Shown piece by piece: positions 54,045 through 61,951 of a DNA stretch of 64,000 nt. The notes under the pieces are model-generated. The model was not told the DNA's origin, ran no database searches, and saw only the letters and a program-made list of their open reading frames with translations. Each line of letters begins with the position of its first letter. Positions within the stretch are counted from its first letter, which is position 1. The position numbers and the translations under genes were made by a program. The stretch comes from Anaerococcus murdochii (GTDB lineage Bacteria > Bacillota > Clostridia > Tissierellales > Peptoniphilaceae). Location: assembly GCF_019957155.1 (NCBI RefSeq), contig NZ_JAIPME010000002.1, positions 682,001 through 746,000 on the forward strand, given 5' to 3'.

Positions 54045-55650
54045 AGACAAGAAGGTCTTATTTAAGATAAGAAACCTCAAAAAATATTTCCCTCTTAAGA
54101 AAAAAGGCTTTTTTAACAAAGGCCCAGGCGAATATGTACACGCCAACGAATCTATATCTATAGACATCTATGAGGGTGAAACACTTGGTCTTGTAGGAGA
54201 GTCAGGCTGTGGTAAGTCTACTTTCGGAAGGACACTTCTACAAATTTATGAACAAACAGAGGGAACAACCCTTTATTACGGAAAAACTCTAGAAGAACTT
54301 GCTCCAGAATACATGGGCAAGATGATTGGTAAAATCCCATCAAAATTCCCTAACTACCACAAGGAATTAGATGAATTAAATAAAATCTATGAAGATTTAG
54401 AAAAATCTGAAACCGACGAAGACAGGGCAATGAACAACGAAAAAGCCATGTTCAAACGTCGTGCAATCGAAGAAGAATACCTAAATATGATAAGAATTGC
54501 CGGTGGACTTCTAGCTTCAGATGACCTAGGCAAGGTAGCAAACCTCCTTAACGGAGAATACCAAGTCCTAAAGGAAAGAGCTAAGGTTTATACTGACATA
54601 GAAGAATTTGAGCAAAAAGCTCAAATGATGGTAAGAACCTGGGATGACTACTACAAAATCCTAGATGAAGATCCAAAATATAAGGAATTAAAAAATAAGG
54701 CTGATGAAATAAGTAAGAGAGTTGAAGAAAAAAGAGCTGAAATTGAAGCTTACAGAGATACTCTTAGGGATAAAGAAGGCTTTGACGAGCTTGAGAGTCA
54801 ACTTGACACAGGTATCGACCTTTCAGAATTAAACAAGGAAGAGATGAGACAACTCCGCAAGGACCTACAAATGATCTTCCAAGACCCTTATGGATCACTA
54901 GATACAAAGATGACTGTAGGAAATATCATCGGTGAAGGCGTACTAGGCCACGATTTATTCAAGTCTAGAAACGAAAAAGGCTACAACGAATATATCCAAG
55001 AAACAATGGAAAAATGCGGTCTCGCCCCATACTTCCTTCATAGGTATCCTCACCAATTCTCAGGTGGACAAAGACAAAGAATAGGTATAGCAAGAGCCCT
55101 TGCCCTAAAACCAAGCTTTATAGTTTGCGATGAGGCGGTATCTGCCCTTGACGTATCTATCCAGTCACAAATCATAAACCTTCTTCAAGACTTAAAAGAA
55201 GAAAACAACCTAACCTACCTCTTCATTACCCACGACCTTTCAGTTGTAAAATATATATCTGACAGGATTGGTGTAATGTATCTAGGTGTAATGGTAGAAC
55301 TTGCTGATTCTGAAAAGATATTCGCAAACCCACTCCACCCATACACAAAGGCCCTACTTCAAGCTATACCAAGAACTGACGTTGATCAAGGTCAAGAGCT
55401 TGCAATAATCGAAGGCGATATTCCTTCAGCTGTAAGGCCACCAAAGGGATGTAGGTTCCACACTAGGTGTGAATACGCTATGGACATCTGTTCACAATTT
55501 GAACCAGAACTCAAAGACGTTGGCGACGGCCACTTCGTTGCCTGCCACTTAATGGATGTATCTGAAGAAGAAAAAGAAAAAGCCCACGCTAAGGTTATGG
55601 CAGAAAGAGCCAAATTAGACAAAGAATTAGAAGAAATTAGTGCTATATGA
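54034..55650 (+). CDS. oppF: Oligopeptide ABC transporter ATPase OppF with a large inserted helical domain
   Basis: 538 residues against about 310-330 usually. Walker A GESGCGKS is at 55-62, but the Q-loop MIFQDPYGSLD is at 280-290; the normal distance is about 45 residues, so about 170 extra residues (roughly 90-265) are inserted. They are charged and helix-forming (KELDELNKIYEDLEKSETDE; NKADEISKRVEEKRAEIEAY), likely a coiled-coil hairpin projecting from the nucleotide-binding domain. Signature FSGGQRQRIGIARAL, Walker B FIVCDEAVSALD and the C-terminal cysteine motif are intact, so ATPase function should be kept. Confidence 0.92.
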   Translation: MENKDKKVLFKIRNLKKYFPLKKKGFFNKGPGEYVHANESISIDIYEGETLGLVGESGCGKSTFGRTLLQIYEQTEGTTLYYGKTLEELAPEYMGKMIGKIPSKFPNYHKELDELNKIYEDLEKSETDEDRAMNNEKAMFKRRAIEEEYLNMIRIAGGLLASDDLGKVANLLNGEYQVLKERAKVYTDIEEFEQKAQMMVRTWDDYYKILDEDPKYKELKNKADEISKRVEEKRAEIEAYRDTLRDKEGFDELESQLDTGIDLSELNKEEMRQLRKDLQMIFQDPYGSLDTKMTVGNIIGEGVLGHDLFKSRNEKGYNEYIQETMEKCGLAPYFLHRYPHQFSGGQRQRIGIARALALKPSFIVCDEAVSALDVSIQSQIINLLQDLKEENNLTYLFITHDLSVVKYISDRIGVMYLGVMVELADSEKIFANPLHPYTKALLQAIPRTDVDQGQELAIIEGDIPSAVRPPKGCRFHTRCEYAMDICSQFEPELKDVGDGHFVACHLMDVSEEEKEKAHAKVMAERAKLDKELEEISAI

Positions 55651-55835
55651 AAAGACCAATAGACAGGTTTAAGGGAAAAACTAGAGAGGAAATAGAAGCA
55701 AAAGAAGATCTCCTAGACAGGGACAACCTAGAAAGAGGCGATAAGCTGGCAATGTTTCTAGCAGCCATGAGAGTCTTCATGCCCTTCGTCCTACTTCTCC
55801 TCGCCCCAATATTTTTAATAGCATTCTTTATGTAA
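55647..55835 (+). CDS. Small single-pass membrane protein of the opp operon
   Basis: 62 residues. The N-terminal 38 are charged (RFKGKTREEIEAKEDLLDRDN), followed by one hydrophobic helix (about 39-61). Its ATG overlaps the oppF stop (ATGA), so it is translationally coupled and probably an accessory part of the transporter. No family is recognised. A terminator follows. Confidence 0.65.
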   Translation: MKRPIDRFKGKTREEIEAKEDLLDRDNLERGDKLAMFLAAMRVFMPFVLLLLAPIFLIAFFM

Positions 55836-55841
55836 AATGTG

Positions 55842-55873
55842 AAAACCAGGATTTTTATAAATTCTGGTTTTTT
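55842..55873 (+). terminator. Terminator of the opp operon
   Basis: AAAACCAGGAT and ATTCTGGTTTT pair with one G-U and lead into seven T residues. Confidence 0.85.
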
Positions 55874-56031
55874 TATTGTCCACTTTAGTGAGTTGAGCGA
55901 ACGAAAGAGAGCGAAACAAAAAACCACCTGCTATGCAGGTGGAGGGATTTAGCTTTAGCTTCAAGCACCAAGAAAACCTCCTTAAAGTATAATTGTGATA
56001 GTCACATGCACAATTAAACAAGGAGGTAATC

Positions 56032-56502
56032 ATGGATAAAAATACTTTATCACATACAAGCTGGAGATGCAAATATCATATAGTTTTTGCGCCAAAATAT
56101 AGAAGACAAGTAATATATAGACAACTAAGGAAAGATATAGGAAGCATACTTCGAGAATTATGTTCAAGAAAAGGAGTAAACATAATAGAAGCAGAGTTAT
56201 GCCCAGATCATGTCCATATGTTGGTAGAAATACCACCAAAATATTCAATATCACAAATAATGGGATATTTAAAAGGAAAAAGTTCGCTGATAATATTCGA
56301 TAGACATGCCAACTTAAAATATAAATATGGAAACAGACATTTTTGGTGTAGAGGATACTATGTAGATACTGTAGGCAGAAATGAAAAGAAAATAAAAGAA
56401 TATATACAAAATCAATTAAAAGAAGATTATTATGCTGACCAAATAAGTATAAAAGAATACCATGACCCGTTTACGGGAGAGTCAGTAAATAAAAACAAAT
56501 AA
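56032..56502 (+). CDS. tnpA: IS200/IS605-family Y1 transposase
   Basis: 156 residues, full length for TnpA. The HUH motif is H60-V-H62 in CPDHVHMLVEIP and the nucleophile is probably Tyr124 in KIKEYIQNQL. WRCKYHIVFAPKYRR at the N-terminus is the family hallmark. It cuts and joins single-stranded DNA at the end hairpins. AAGGAGG precedes the start. No frameshift is seen, so it may be active. Confidence 0.93.
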   Translation: MDKNTLSHTSWRCKYHIVFAPKYRRQVIYRQLRKDIGSILRELCSRKGVNIIEAELCPDHVHMLVEIPPKYSISQIMGYLKGKSSLIIFDRHANLKYKYGNRHFWCRGYYVDTVGRNEKKIKEYIQNQLKEDYYADQISIKEYHDPFTGESVNKNK

Positions 56503-56509
56503 AAAACTG

Positions 56510-56632
56510 CTTCAGCAGTAGTTGGGATAGTGGTGCATGTGATGGAATATTCGGAGCCCCAATAGGGGCGTGCCGGTATTCGCGCCTTATAGGCGCTGCA
56601 CAAACTACCAGCTAAGCTGGTAGTTTTGATTC
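56510..56632 (+). other. Highly structured segment downstream of tnpA
   Basis: Nested pairing: an outer GTAGTT/AAACTAC and GTGCA/TGCAC encloses GAATA/TATTC with an inner GCCCC/GGGGC, plus GCGCC/GGCGC. CTGC/GCAG precedes it and the right-end hairpin follows. It is GC-richer than the genome. It could be part of the right end for transposition or a non-coding RNA. Confidence 0.5.
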
Positions 56633-56649
56633 CAGAAAACCATTAATAG

Positions 56650-57640
56650 TTTTTTATCCGAGATAAAGTATCTTTTTTTGTTAATCTGAGATTAACTTTA
56701 TCTTATATTATTTCTAGGTCATTTACATGACCCCTTCGTTCATAGGGGGAACCCAAGGGGGCGGCAGATGCCCCCTCACCGGTTCCCCCTAAGACCCCCT
56801 TACGCTACACCCCCGACTGCTCCTTGGCGGAGTGCGAGACCAGAAGTTTGCCTTTCGGCAAACCTCTTTAGTAGAGGGAATGACTTCGCATTAGTTTACG
56901 TATCTCCCAACTGATTTCTAATATTCAAGCCCCTAAAAACTGATAACTCGCTACGCTCAAACAATCAGTTTTTTTAACGGGGCTTTCTATTAGAAATCCT
57001 TGCCCGATAAAGGGGAGAATTGGTCTTGAAGTTCCAGATTTTGCTAGGCTCGTTTGGCTTTCGCCAAACATTACTAAATTAGTGTTTATTTTAAAACAAA
57101 GAAGTGAAAAATCTCAAGGTCGAGTATTTTAAAATGCCAAGCCTCCGTAAAGAAAATTGCACTGACAGCTTTTTTACAAATAGAAATATAGTAGCTACTG
57201 TGAACTAATTTTCAAATAAAAAGCACAAGTCAGACGAGATTGCAATTTTTAGGAGGATTGGGATTTTAAAAAGTAAGAAGATAGCAATACTAAAACGAAG
57301 ACGAAAACCATATTTAAAAAAGATTTTCGAAGAAAATCTACCTTATTTGCTCCCCGCCATAGGGGCCGCCTGGGGGTGTAACGGTGAGGGGGTACAAGGG
57401 GGAGTCCGATGAGGGACCATTCGGAAGGTCCCTTGGGGCTCCCCCTTGAAACGAAGATTCAATTGTGAATACAATCATAAATTATAATAAAAAAGAAATA
57501 TAATTTATCTAGGATATAAATAATGAACCTTTGGGGTTCCCCCAGATACGGAGGAGTCATGTAAATGGCTGAAATAAATTAAAAGATAAGATTGAAATAT
57601 AAAATACAAATTAAAAAATAAATTATCTTGGATAATAGAT
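56650..57640. repeat. About 1-kb non-coding element with long imperfect inverted arms
   Basis: The left arm (about 56650-56833) matches the reverse complement of the right side in two blocks. The CATTTACATGAC...GGGGGAACCC block (56720-56755) pairs with 57533-57567, and its AT flank continues to 57637. The C-rich block (56755-56833) pairs with about 57351-57460. G/C runs are unlike the host. The middle has no credible ORF. It contains hairpins at 56846-56863 and 57050-57065 and a nested one at 56913-56998. It looks like a decayed or non-autonomous mobile element. Confidence 0.65.
56913..56998. repeat. Nested 86-nt hairpin inside the inverted-repeat element
   Basis: GATTTCTAAT/ATTAGAAATC, then AAGCCCC/GGGGCTT, then AAAACTGAT/ATCAGTTTT stack in register with short internal loops. 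Confidence 0.75.
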
Positions 57641-57656
57641 CAAAAAATAATATAAT
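57628..57656 (+). promoter_or_regulatory. Promoter of glmS
   Basis: TTGGAT-17-TATAAT, with transcription expected about 20 bases before the ribozyme. The -35 lies in the outer end of the right arm of the inverted-repeat element. Confidence 0.65.
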
Positions 57657-57678
57657 AAAATGATGAGGTAAAAATAAA

Positions 57679-57822
57679 AAAGCGCCAGATCCTTTTGGGA
57701 TGACGAGGGAGGAAGTTATCGAAAATTCGGCGGGAGCTTCCTGGGTTCACAGCCTTAGTGTTAGACAAAAGCAGAGAGTAATTTCTGTGACAGAGAAGAC
57801 ACAGTGGCCTCATTAAAAAATT
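57679..57822 (+). ncRNA. glmS ribozyme (GlcN6P-activated riboswitch)
   Basis: Strong match to the conserved core. The cleavage site A/GCGCC is at 57681/57682. P1 is GATCC/GGGAT, then GACGAGG, GGAAGTTATCGA, TTCGGCGGGAGCTTCC (P2 and the double pseudoknot) and a distal ACAG...CACAGTGGCC part. Glucosamine-6-phosphate acts as the cofactor for self-cleavage, which destabilises the mRNA. It lies directly upstream of glmS. Confidence 0.95.
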
Positions 57823-57836
57823 AATAAGGAGGCACT

Positions 57837-59660
57837 ATGTGCGGAATAGTTTGTTATAAGGGAAAGCTTGATGCAAGAGAAGTAATCGTTGATGGGCTTT
57901 CTAAGCTTGAGTACCGTGGCTACGATTCAGCTGGTCTTGCGGTGATTAATGGGGGATTAATATCTGTGGTTAAAAAAGCAGGCAAGATTGCAAATCTCAA
58001 AAAAGCCCTTGAGGCAAACCCTATCAGTGGAAATATTGGTATTGGCCACATCAGATGGGCGACCCATGGGGAAGCAAGTGATATAAATAGCCACCCTCAC
58101 CTTTCAAATAAGGGTAGAATTGCCGTAGTCCATAACGGTATTATCGAAAATTACAGGGAATTAAAGAAAGAACTCGAAGACGAAGGCTACATTTTTAAGT
58201 CAACTACAGATACAGAAGTTATAGCGGTTTTAATTGAAAAATATTACGGTGGCGACCTTTTGGAAGCTGTTAAAAAAGTCAAGGAAAGGTTAGAAGGTTC
58301 TTTTGCTTGCGGGATTATTTCAGCTGACGAGCCAGGAAGGTTAATCGGAATGAGGGTAGAAAGCCCACTTGTAGTTGGCCTTGCTGGAAGCGACATAATC
58401 ATGGCAAGTGATATTCCTTCCCTACTAAAATACACTAAGGACGTAATTTATTTGGAAAATGGCGACCTTATCGACATTACAGAAGACGGCTATACTATTT
58501 ATGACGGAAATAACCATAAAGTTAAGAGGGAAATCACAAAAATATCTTGGTCTGTGGATGCAGCCACAAAAGGCGGTTACGACCACTTTATGATTAAGGA
58601 AATCAATGAACAAGGGCCAGCTATTAAAGAGCTATTGAACTTAAATATAAAAAATAATGAAATTCATTTCGACGGAGATTCCTTGACCAAGGAAGAAATC
58701 GAGAAATTTAAGAGAATTTACATCGTAGCCTGCGGTACAGCCTACCATGCGGGTTTAGTTGGAAAAGTTCTTCTTGAAAGATTGGCAAAGATTCCTGTAA
58801 TTTGTGATCTTGCCTCAGAATTTAGGTACAATGAGCCTTTCTTAGATGAAAATACTCTTGTTATCCTAATTTCCCAATCAGGGGAGACTGCAGACAGCCT
58901 CAAGGCCCTAAGGCTTGCCAAGGAAAAAGGAGCAGAGACCCTTCTTATTACCAACACCCTAGCCTCATCCATGGATAGGGAAGCGGACAGGTCTTTGTAT
59001 TGTTATGCTGGCCCAGAAATTGCCGTTGCATCTACCAAGGCCTACACAACACAAATCATAAATTTATATCTCCTTGCCTTAGATTTTGGCCATAAATTAG
59101 GCAGGCTTGATAAAAACACCTATGATGAAATTATTAAAAACTTAAGGGAAATTCCAGAAAAAATTGATCAAATCCTTTCTGATGACAAGGATATAAGGGA
59201 TTTTGCGGAAGAGATAAAGGATGAAAAGAGCTTATTTTATATAGGCAGGGGGCTTGATTATGCAACAAGTATTGAGGCTGCCCTTAAGCTAAAGGAAGTT
59301 TCTTACATCCATACCGAAGCCTTTGCGGCAGGTGAGCTAAAGCATGGAACAATTTCCCTTATTGAGGAAGATACCCCAGTCATTGCCATCATGACCCAGA
59401 AAAATCTCACTGCAAAGACCCTATCAAATGTAGAAGAGGTCGTTGCTAGGGGAGCGAATGTCTTTATTATCACATCTCACAAGGATTCCAGAATGGAAAA
59501 GACAAGTGGGAAAATTTTTGAAATCCCAGAAACTATGGACATTCTCTACCCACTTTTAACAGTAATTCCAGCCCAGCTAATGGCCTATTACACTTCTGTT
59601 GCCAAGGGCATTGATGTTGACAAACCAAGAAATCTGGCCAAATCTGTAACTGTCGAATAA
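57837..59660 (+). CDS. glmS: Glutamine-fructose-6-phosphate aminotransferase
   Basis: 607 residues, normal length. Cys2 in MCGIVCYKG is the glutaminase nucleophile (class II amidotransferase, about 1-215). Two SIS domains follow, with CGTAYHAGLVGK, ISQSGETADSLKALR and ELKHGTISLIE, and the tail ends KPRNLAKSVTVE. It makes glucosamine-6-phosphate for peptidoglycan. Feedback is through the ribozyme upstream. AAGGAGG precedes the start. Confidence 0.97.
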   Translation: MCGIVCYKGKLDAREVIVDGLSKLEYRGYDSAGLAVINGGLISVVKKAGKIANLKKALEANPISGNIGIGHIRWATHGEASDINSHPHLSNKGRIAVVHNGIIENYRELKKELEDEGYIFKSTTDTEVIAVLIEKYYGGDLLEAVKKVKERLEGSFACGIISADEPGRLIGMRVESPLVVGLAGSDIIMASDIPSLLKYTKDVIYLENGDLIDITEDGYTIYDGNNHKVKREITKISWSVDAATKGGYDHFMIKEINEQGPAIKELLNLNIKNNEIHFDGDSLTKEEIEKFKRIYIVACGTAYHAGLVGKVLLERLAKIPVICDLASEFRYNEPFLDENTLVILISQSGETADSLKALRLAKEKGAETLLITNTLASSMDREADRSLYCYAGPEIAVASTKAYTTQIINLYLLALDFGHKLGRLDKNTYDEIIKNLREIPEKIDQILSDDKDIRDFAEEIKDEKSLFYIGRGLDYATSIEAALKLKEVSYIHTEAFAAGELKHGTISLIEEDTPVIAIMTQKNLTAKTLSNVEEVVARGANVFIITSHKDSRMEKTSGKIFEIPETMDILYPLLTVIPAQLMAYYTSVAKGIDVDKPRNLAKSVTVE

Positions 59661-59720
59661 TTTTAGTTTAGTAAACCGAATTTAGGGGTAAAAGAGAGTT
59701 TGAGAGTAAAGGAGGTTTTT

Positions 59721-60482
59721 ATGAGATTTAAAGATAAGTCAGTAGTTGTGACAGGAGCAAGCTCAGGAATTGGCAGGGAAATTGCCAAGGAATTTGCCCA
59801 AGAAGGTGCAGTTGTAATAGCTGTAGCTAGGAGGGCAAATCTCTTAGAAGAATTAAAAGAAGAATGCAAGGACTTTGAAGGAAGGATAGTGCCTTTCCCA
59901 GGTGACCTAACAGATGGTGATTTTGTAAAGGCCATGCTTCAAAAGGCCATAGACGAAACTTGCAAGCTTGATGTTTTGGTCAACAACGCTGGAATTATGG
60001 ATGATTTCATTCCTTTAGGAGAACTTGAAAGAGATTTCTATGACAGAGTTATGGAATTAAACCTAAATGAACCAGTTTTTGCCATGAAAGAAGCAATTAA
60101 TATAATGCGTAAACAAGGAGGTGGCAATATTGTAAATGTCAACTCCCTAGCAGGAGTAGCTGGAGCTAAGGCAGGTGCAGCTTATACAGCAAGCAAGCAC
60201 GCCCTCCTAGGTATTTCCAAAAACTCAGCCCATATGTACAAAAAAGACGGAATTAGGATTAATTCTGTCATTCCAGGTGGAATTGAAACTGGAGTTGTGG
60301 GAGATTATTCAAAAATAAACCAATTTGGCCTTGGCAGGGTAATGGCAGCTATAGAAGCAGACAACCCAATGGGCCAACCAGTTGATATAGCAAAAGCTTG
60401 CCTATTTTTAGCAAGCGATGACGCTAAGTTTATTAACGGAGCAGGCCTTGTTGTAGACGGCGGAGTCCTAGCAGCTGAATAA
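59721..60482 (+). CDS. Short-chain dehydrogenase/reductase
   Basis: 253 residues from MRFKDKSVVV with AAAGGAGG upstream; an ATG-like start 21 bases earlier has no ribosome-binding site. TGASSGIG binds the dinucleotide, NNAG and the catalytic Ser region NVNSLAG are present, and the catalytic pair is Y-x-x-x-K in AAYTASKHAL. Family: classical SDR of 3-oxoacyl/glucose dehydrogenase type; substrate unknown. It is 60 bases after glmS with no terminator between, so read-through is possible. Confidence 0.9.
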   Translation: MRFKDKSVVVTGASSGIGREIAKEFAQEGAVVIAVARRANLLEELKEECKDFEGRIVPFPGDLTDGDFVKAMLQKAIDETCKLDVLVNNAGIMDDFIPLGELERDFYDRVMELNLNEPVFAMKEAINIMRKQGGGNIVNVNSLAGVAGAKAGAAYTASKHALLGISKNSAHMYKKDGIRINSVIPGGIETGVVGDYSKINQFGLGRVMAAIEADNPMGQPVDIAKACLFLASDDAKFINGAGLVVDGGVLAAE

Positions 60483-60492
60483 TATAAGCAAT

Positions 60493-60522
60493 AAAAAATG
60501 GATCATCTAGATCCATTTTTTT
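60493..60522. terminator. Bidirectional terminator
   Basis: AAAAAATGGATC and GATCCATTTTTT pair around ATCTA between convergent genes. Confidence 0.88.
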
Positions 60523-60535
60523 CTTTGCAATAATT

Positions 60536-60784
60536 TTAATTTTCTATTTTCTTTACTTCCTCAATTACCTCTTCAGGAATCATCTTATTTGAAAAATAAA
60601 GAAGGCTTGCTGTTAAAACTGCATCGTCTATATAGCCCACAAATGGGAAGATATCAGGGATGACATCTGCTGGTAAAAATATATAGGCTAGGGAAAATAC
60701 TGCGAGAATCTTTGCCATAAGAGGGGTTTCCTTGTTTCTTAGGGCCCTAAAATATCTTGGTATCATTTTTCTTAATTTATTCAT
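60536..60784 (-). CDS. DUF1232 (YkvA-like) small membrane protein
   Basis: 82 residues. The motif AYIFLPADVIPDIFPFVGYIDDAVLTASLLYF is the DUF1232 core, with two short hydrophobic segments. Function is unknown. It is a single gene on the minus strand with GGAAG upstream. Confidence 0.85.
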   Translation of the reverse strand: MNKLRKMIPRYFRALRNKETPLMAKILAVFSLAYIFLPADVIPDIFPFVGYIDDAVLTASLLYFSNKMIPEEVIEEVKKIEN

Positions 60785-60961
60785 AAAAACTTCCTTTTAT
60801 TAAACTTATATTTTAAATATCTTAATTTCTAATATCATTATACTAGCAAAAAACAAATGTCAAGCCAATAATATTAATAATTAATTTTAAAACCGAAGAG
60901 AAATTATTCTTTAGGCAAAAGTCAGTCTTTGGGTATAATACTATAAAGAAAGAAGGTAGAA

Positions 60962-61951
60962 ATGGGATTTAGATTTAGAAAAAGTATAAATTTAGGCAAG
61001 GGCTTTAGGATAAATATGTCCAAGTCTGGCCCGGGATTTTCCTGGGGTGGCAAGGGCTTTAGGGTGACTAAAAAAGCAAATGGTGGCTTTAGGACAACTG
61101 CCTATATACCAGGCACAGGCCTTTCCTACCAAAAAGATTTCTCAAACCCCCTTGGCGGTGGATCAAAAAAAGCAAATAAAAAAGTAAGTGGCCAAAGACA
61201 AATAGAAGAAAACGAGACTGAGTCAAGAGACTTTGGCCTTGATTTTAAAAACCTAGAATCAACAGGCCTTAAGGATGTCTTAGACCAAGCGGCTTATGAA
61301 TATCCTCTAAGAAAGCCGGGTTTTGGTATATTTATTTTGGGAATCATACTTACATTCATCCAGCCTTTCCTTGTTATAATTGCAATCCTTGGAGCCCTTA
61401 TGTATTTTTACAAAAAGGCAAATCCTGTTGAAATCGAATACGATTTTGAAGGTGGGGCCAAGGATGAATATGACCTTACCAATAAACTTTTGGCTGGAAT
61501 TTTGGAAAGCGATGCGGTTTGGCTGGTCGAAGGAATAGAAGCAGATGATGATAGGAATTTAATCACAGCGAGAAAAGAATTAAAGATTAAGGATGGTCTT
61601 TCTGGTGATTTATCAACAAATGTTAAGGTCCATAGCCTTGTGGCAGGAGATTTGACCTTATCCTTCCTTCCAGATGCCCTTTTGATAAATAAAAATGGGT
61701 CAAATAAGGCTCTTGATTACAAGGACCTAGAAGTTGACCTAAGGAGCGAAAATTTCCTAGAAGAGGAAAAAATTGCCGACGCGACCCTAATAGAAAAGAC
61801 CTATCTCCACACTAACAAGGACGGGGGACCTGATATGAGATACAAGGACAATCCAGAGGTCAACCTTGTGGAATATGGGGTTTTGGAGATGAAAAACAAG
61901 GATATTAACCTAGTAATTGTCTTTTCAGACACAGTTATAGATGGAAAATAA
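60962..61951 (+). CDS. DUF4236-domain membrane protein
   Basis: 329 residues. The N-terminal 60 match DUF4236 (MGFRFRKSINLGKGFRINMSKSGPGFSWGGKGFR...GTGLSYQ). One or two membrane helices lie at about 120-150 (GIFILGIILTFIQPFLVIIAILGALMYF), followed by a soluble domain. The domain's role is unknown. It overlaps the next gene's first ATG. GAAGG precedes the start. Confidence 0.82.
   Translation: MGFRFRKSINLGKGFRINMSKSGPGFSWGGKGFRVTKKANGGFRTTAYIPGTGLSYQKDFSNPLGGGSKKANKKVSGQRQIEENETESRDFGLDFKNLESTGLKDVLDQAAYEYPLRKPGFGIFILGIILTFIQPFLVIIAILGALMYFYKKANPVEIEYDFEGGAKDEYDLTNKLLAGILESDAVWLVEGIEADDDRNLITARKELKIKDGLSGDLSTNVKVHSLVAGDLTLSFLPDALLINKNGSNKALDYKDLEVDLRSENFLEEEKIADATLIEKTYLHTNKDGGPDMRYKDNPEVNLVEYGVLEMKNKDINLVIVFSDTVIDGK

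Larger units (their letters stand above)
55880..56640 (+). mobile_element. IS200-type insertion sequence
   Basis: A single Y1 transposase gene lies between a left subterminal hairpin, CCACCTGC/GCAGGTGG (55924-55942), and a right hairpin of the form AACTACCAGC/GCTGGTAGTT (about 56605-56627). IS200/IS605 elements have such hairpins instead of terminal inverted repeats. AATTGTG/CACAATT (about 55992-56015) may control tnpA expression. No tnpB is present. Outer boundaries are approximate. Confidence 0.75.

Noticed and set aside
55880..56640. Full IS605 element with tnpB or IscB-type effector
   Set aside because: No second ORF with RuvC or zinc-finger motifs occurs downstream of tnpA.
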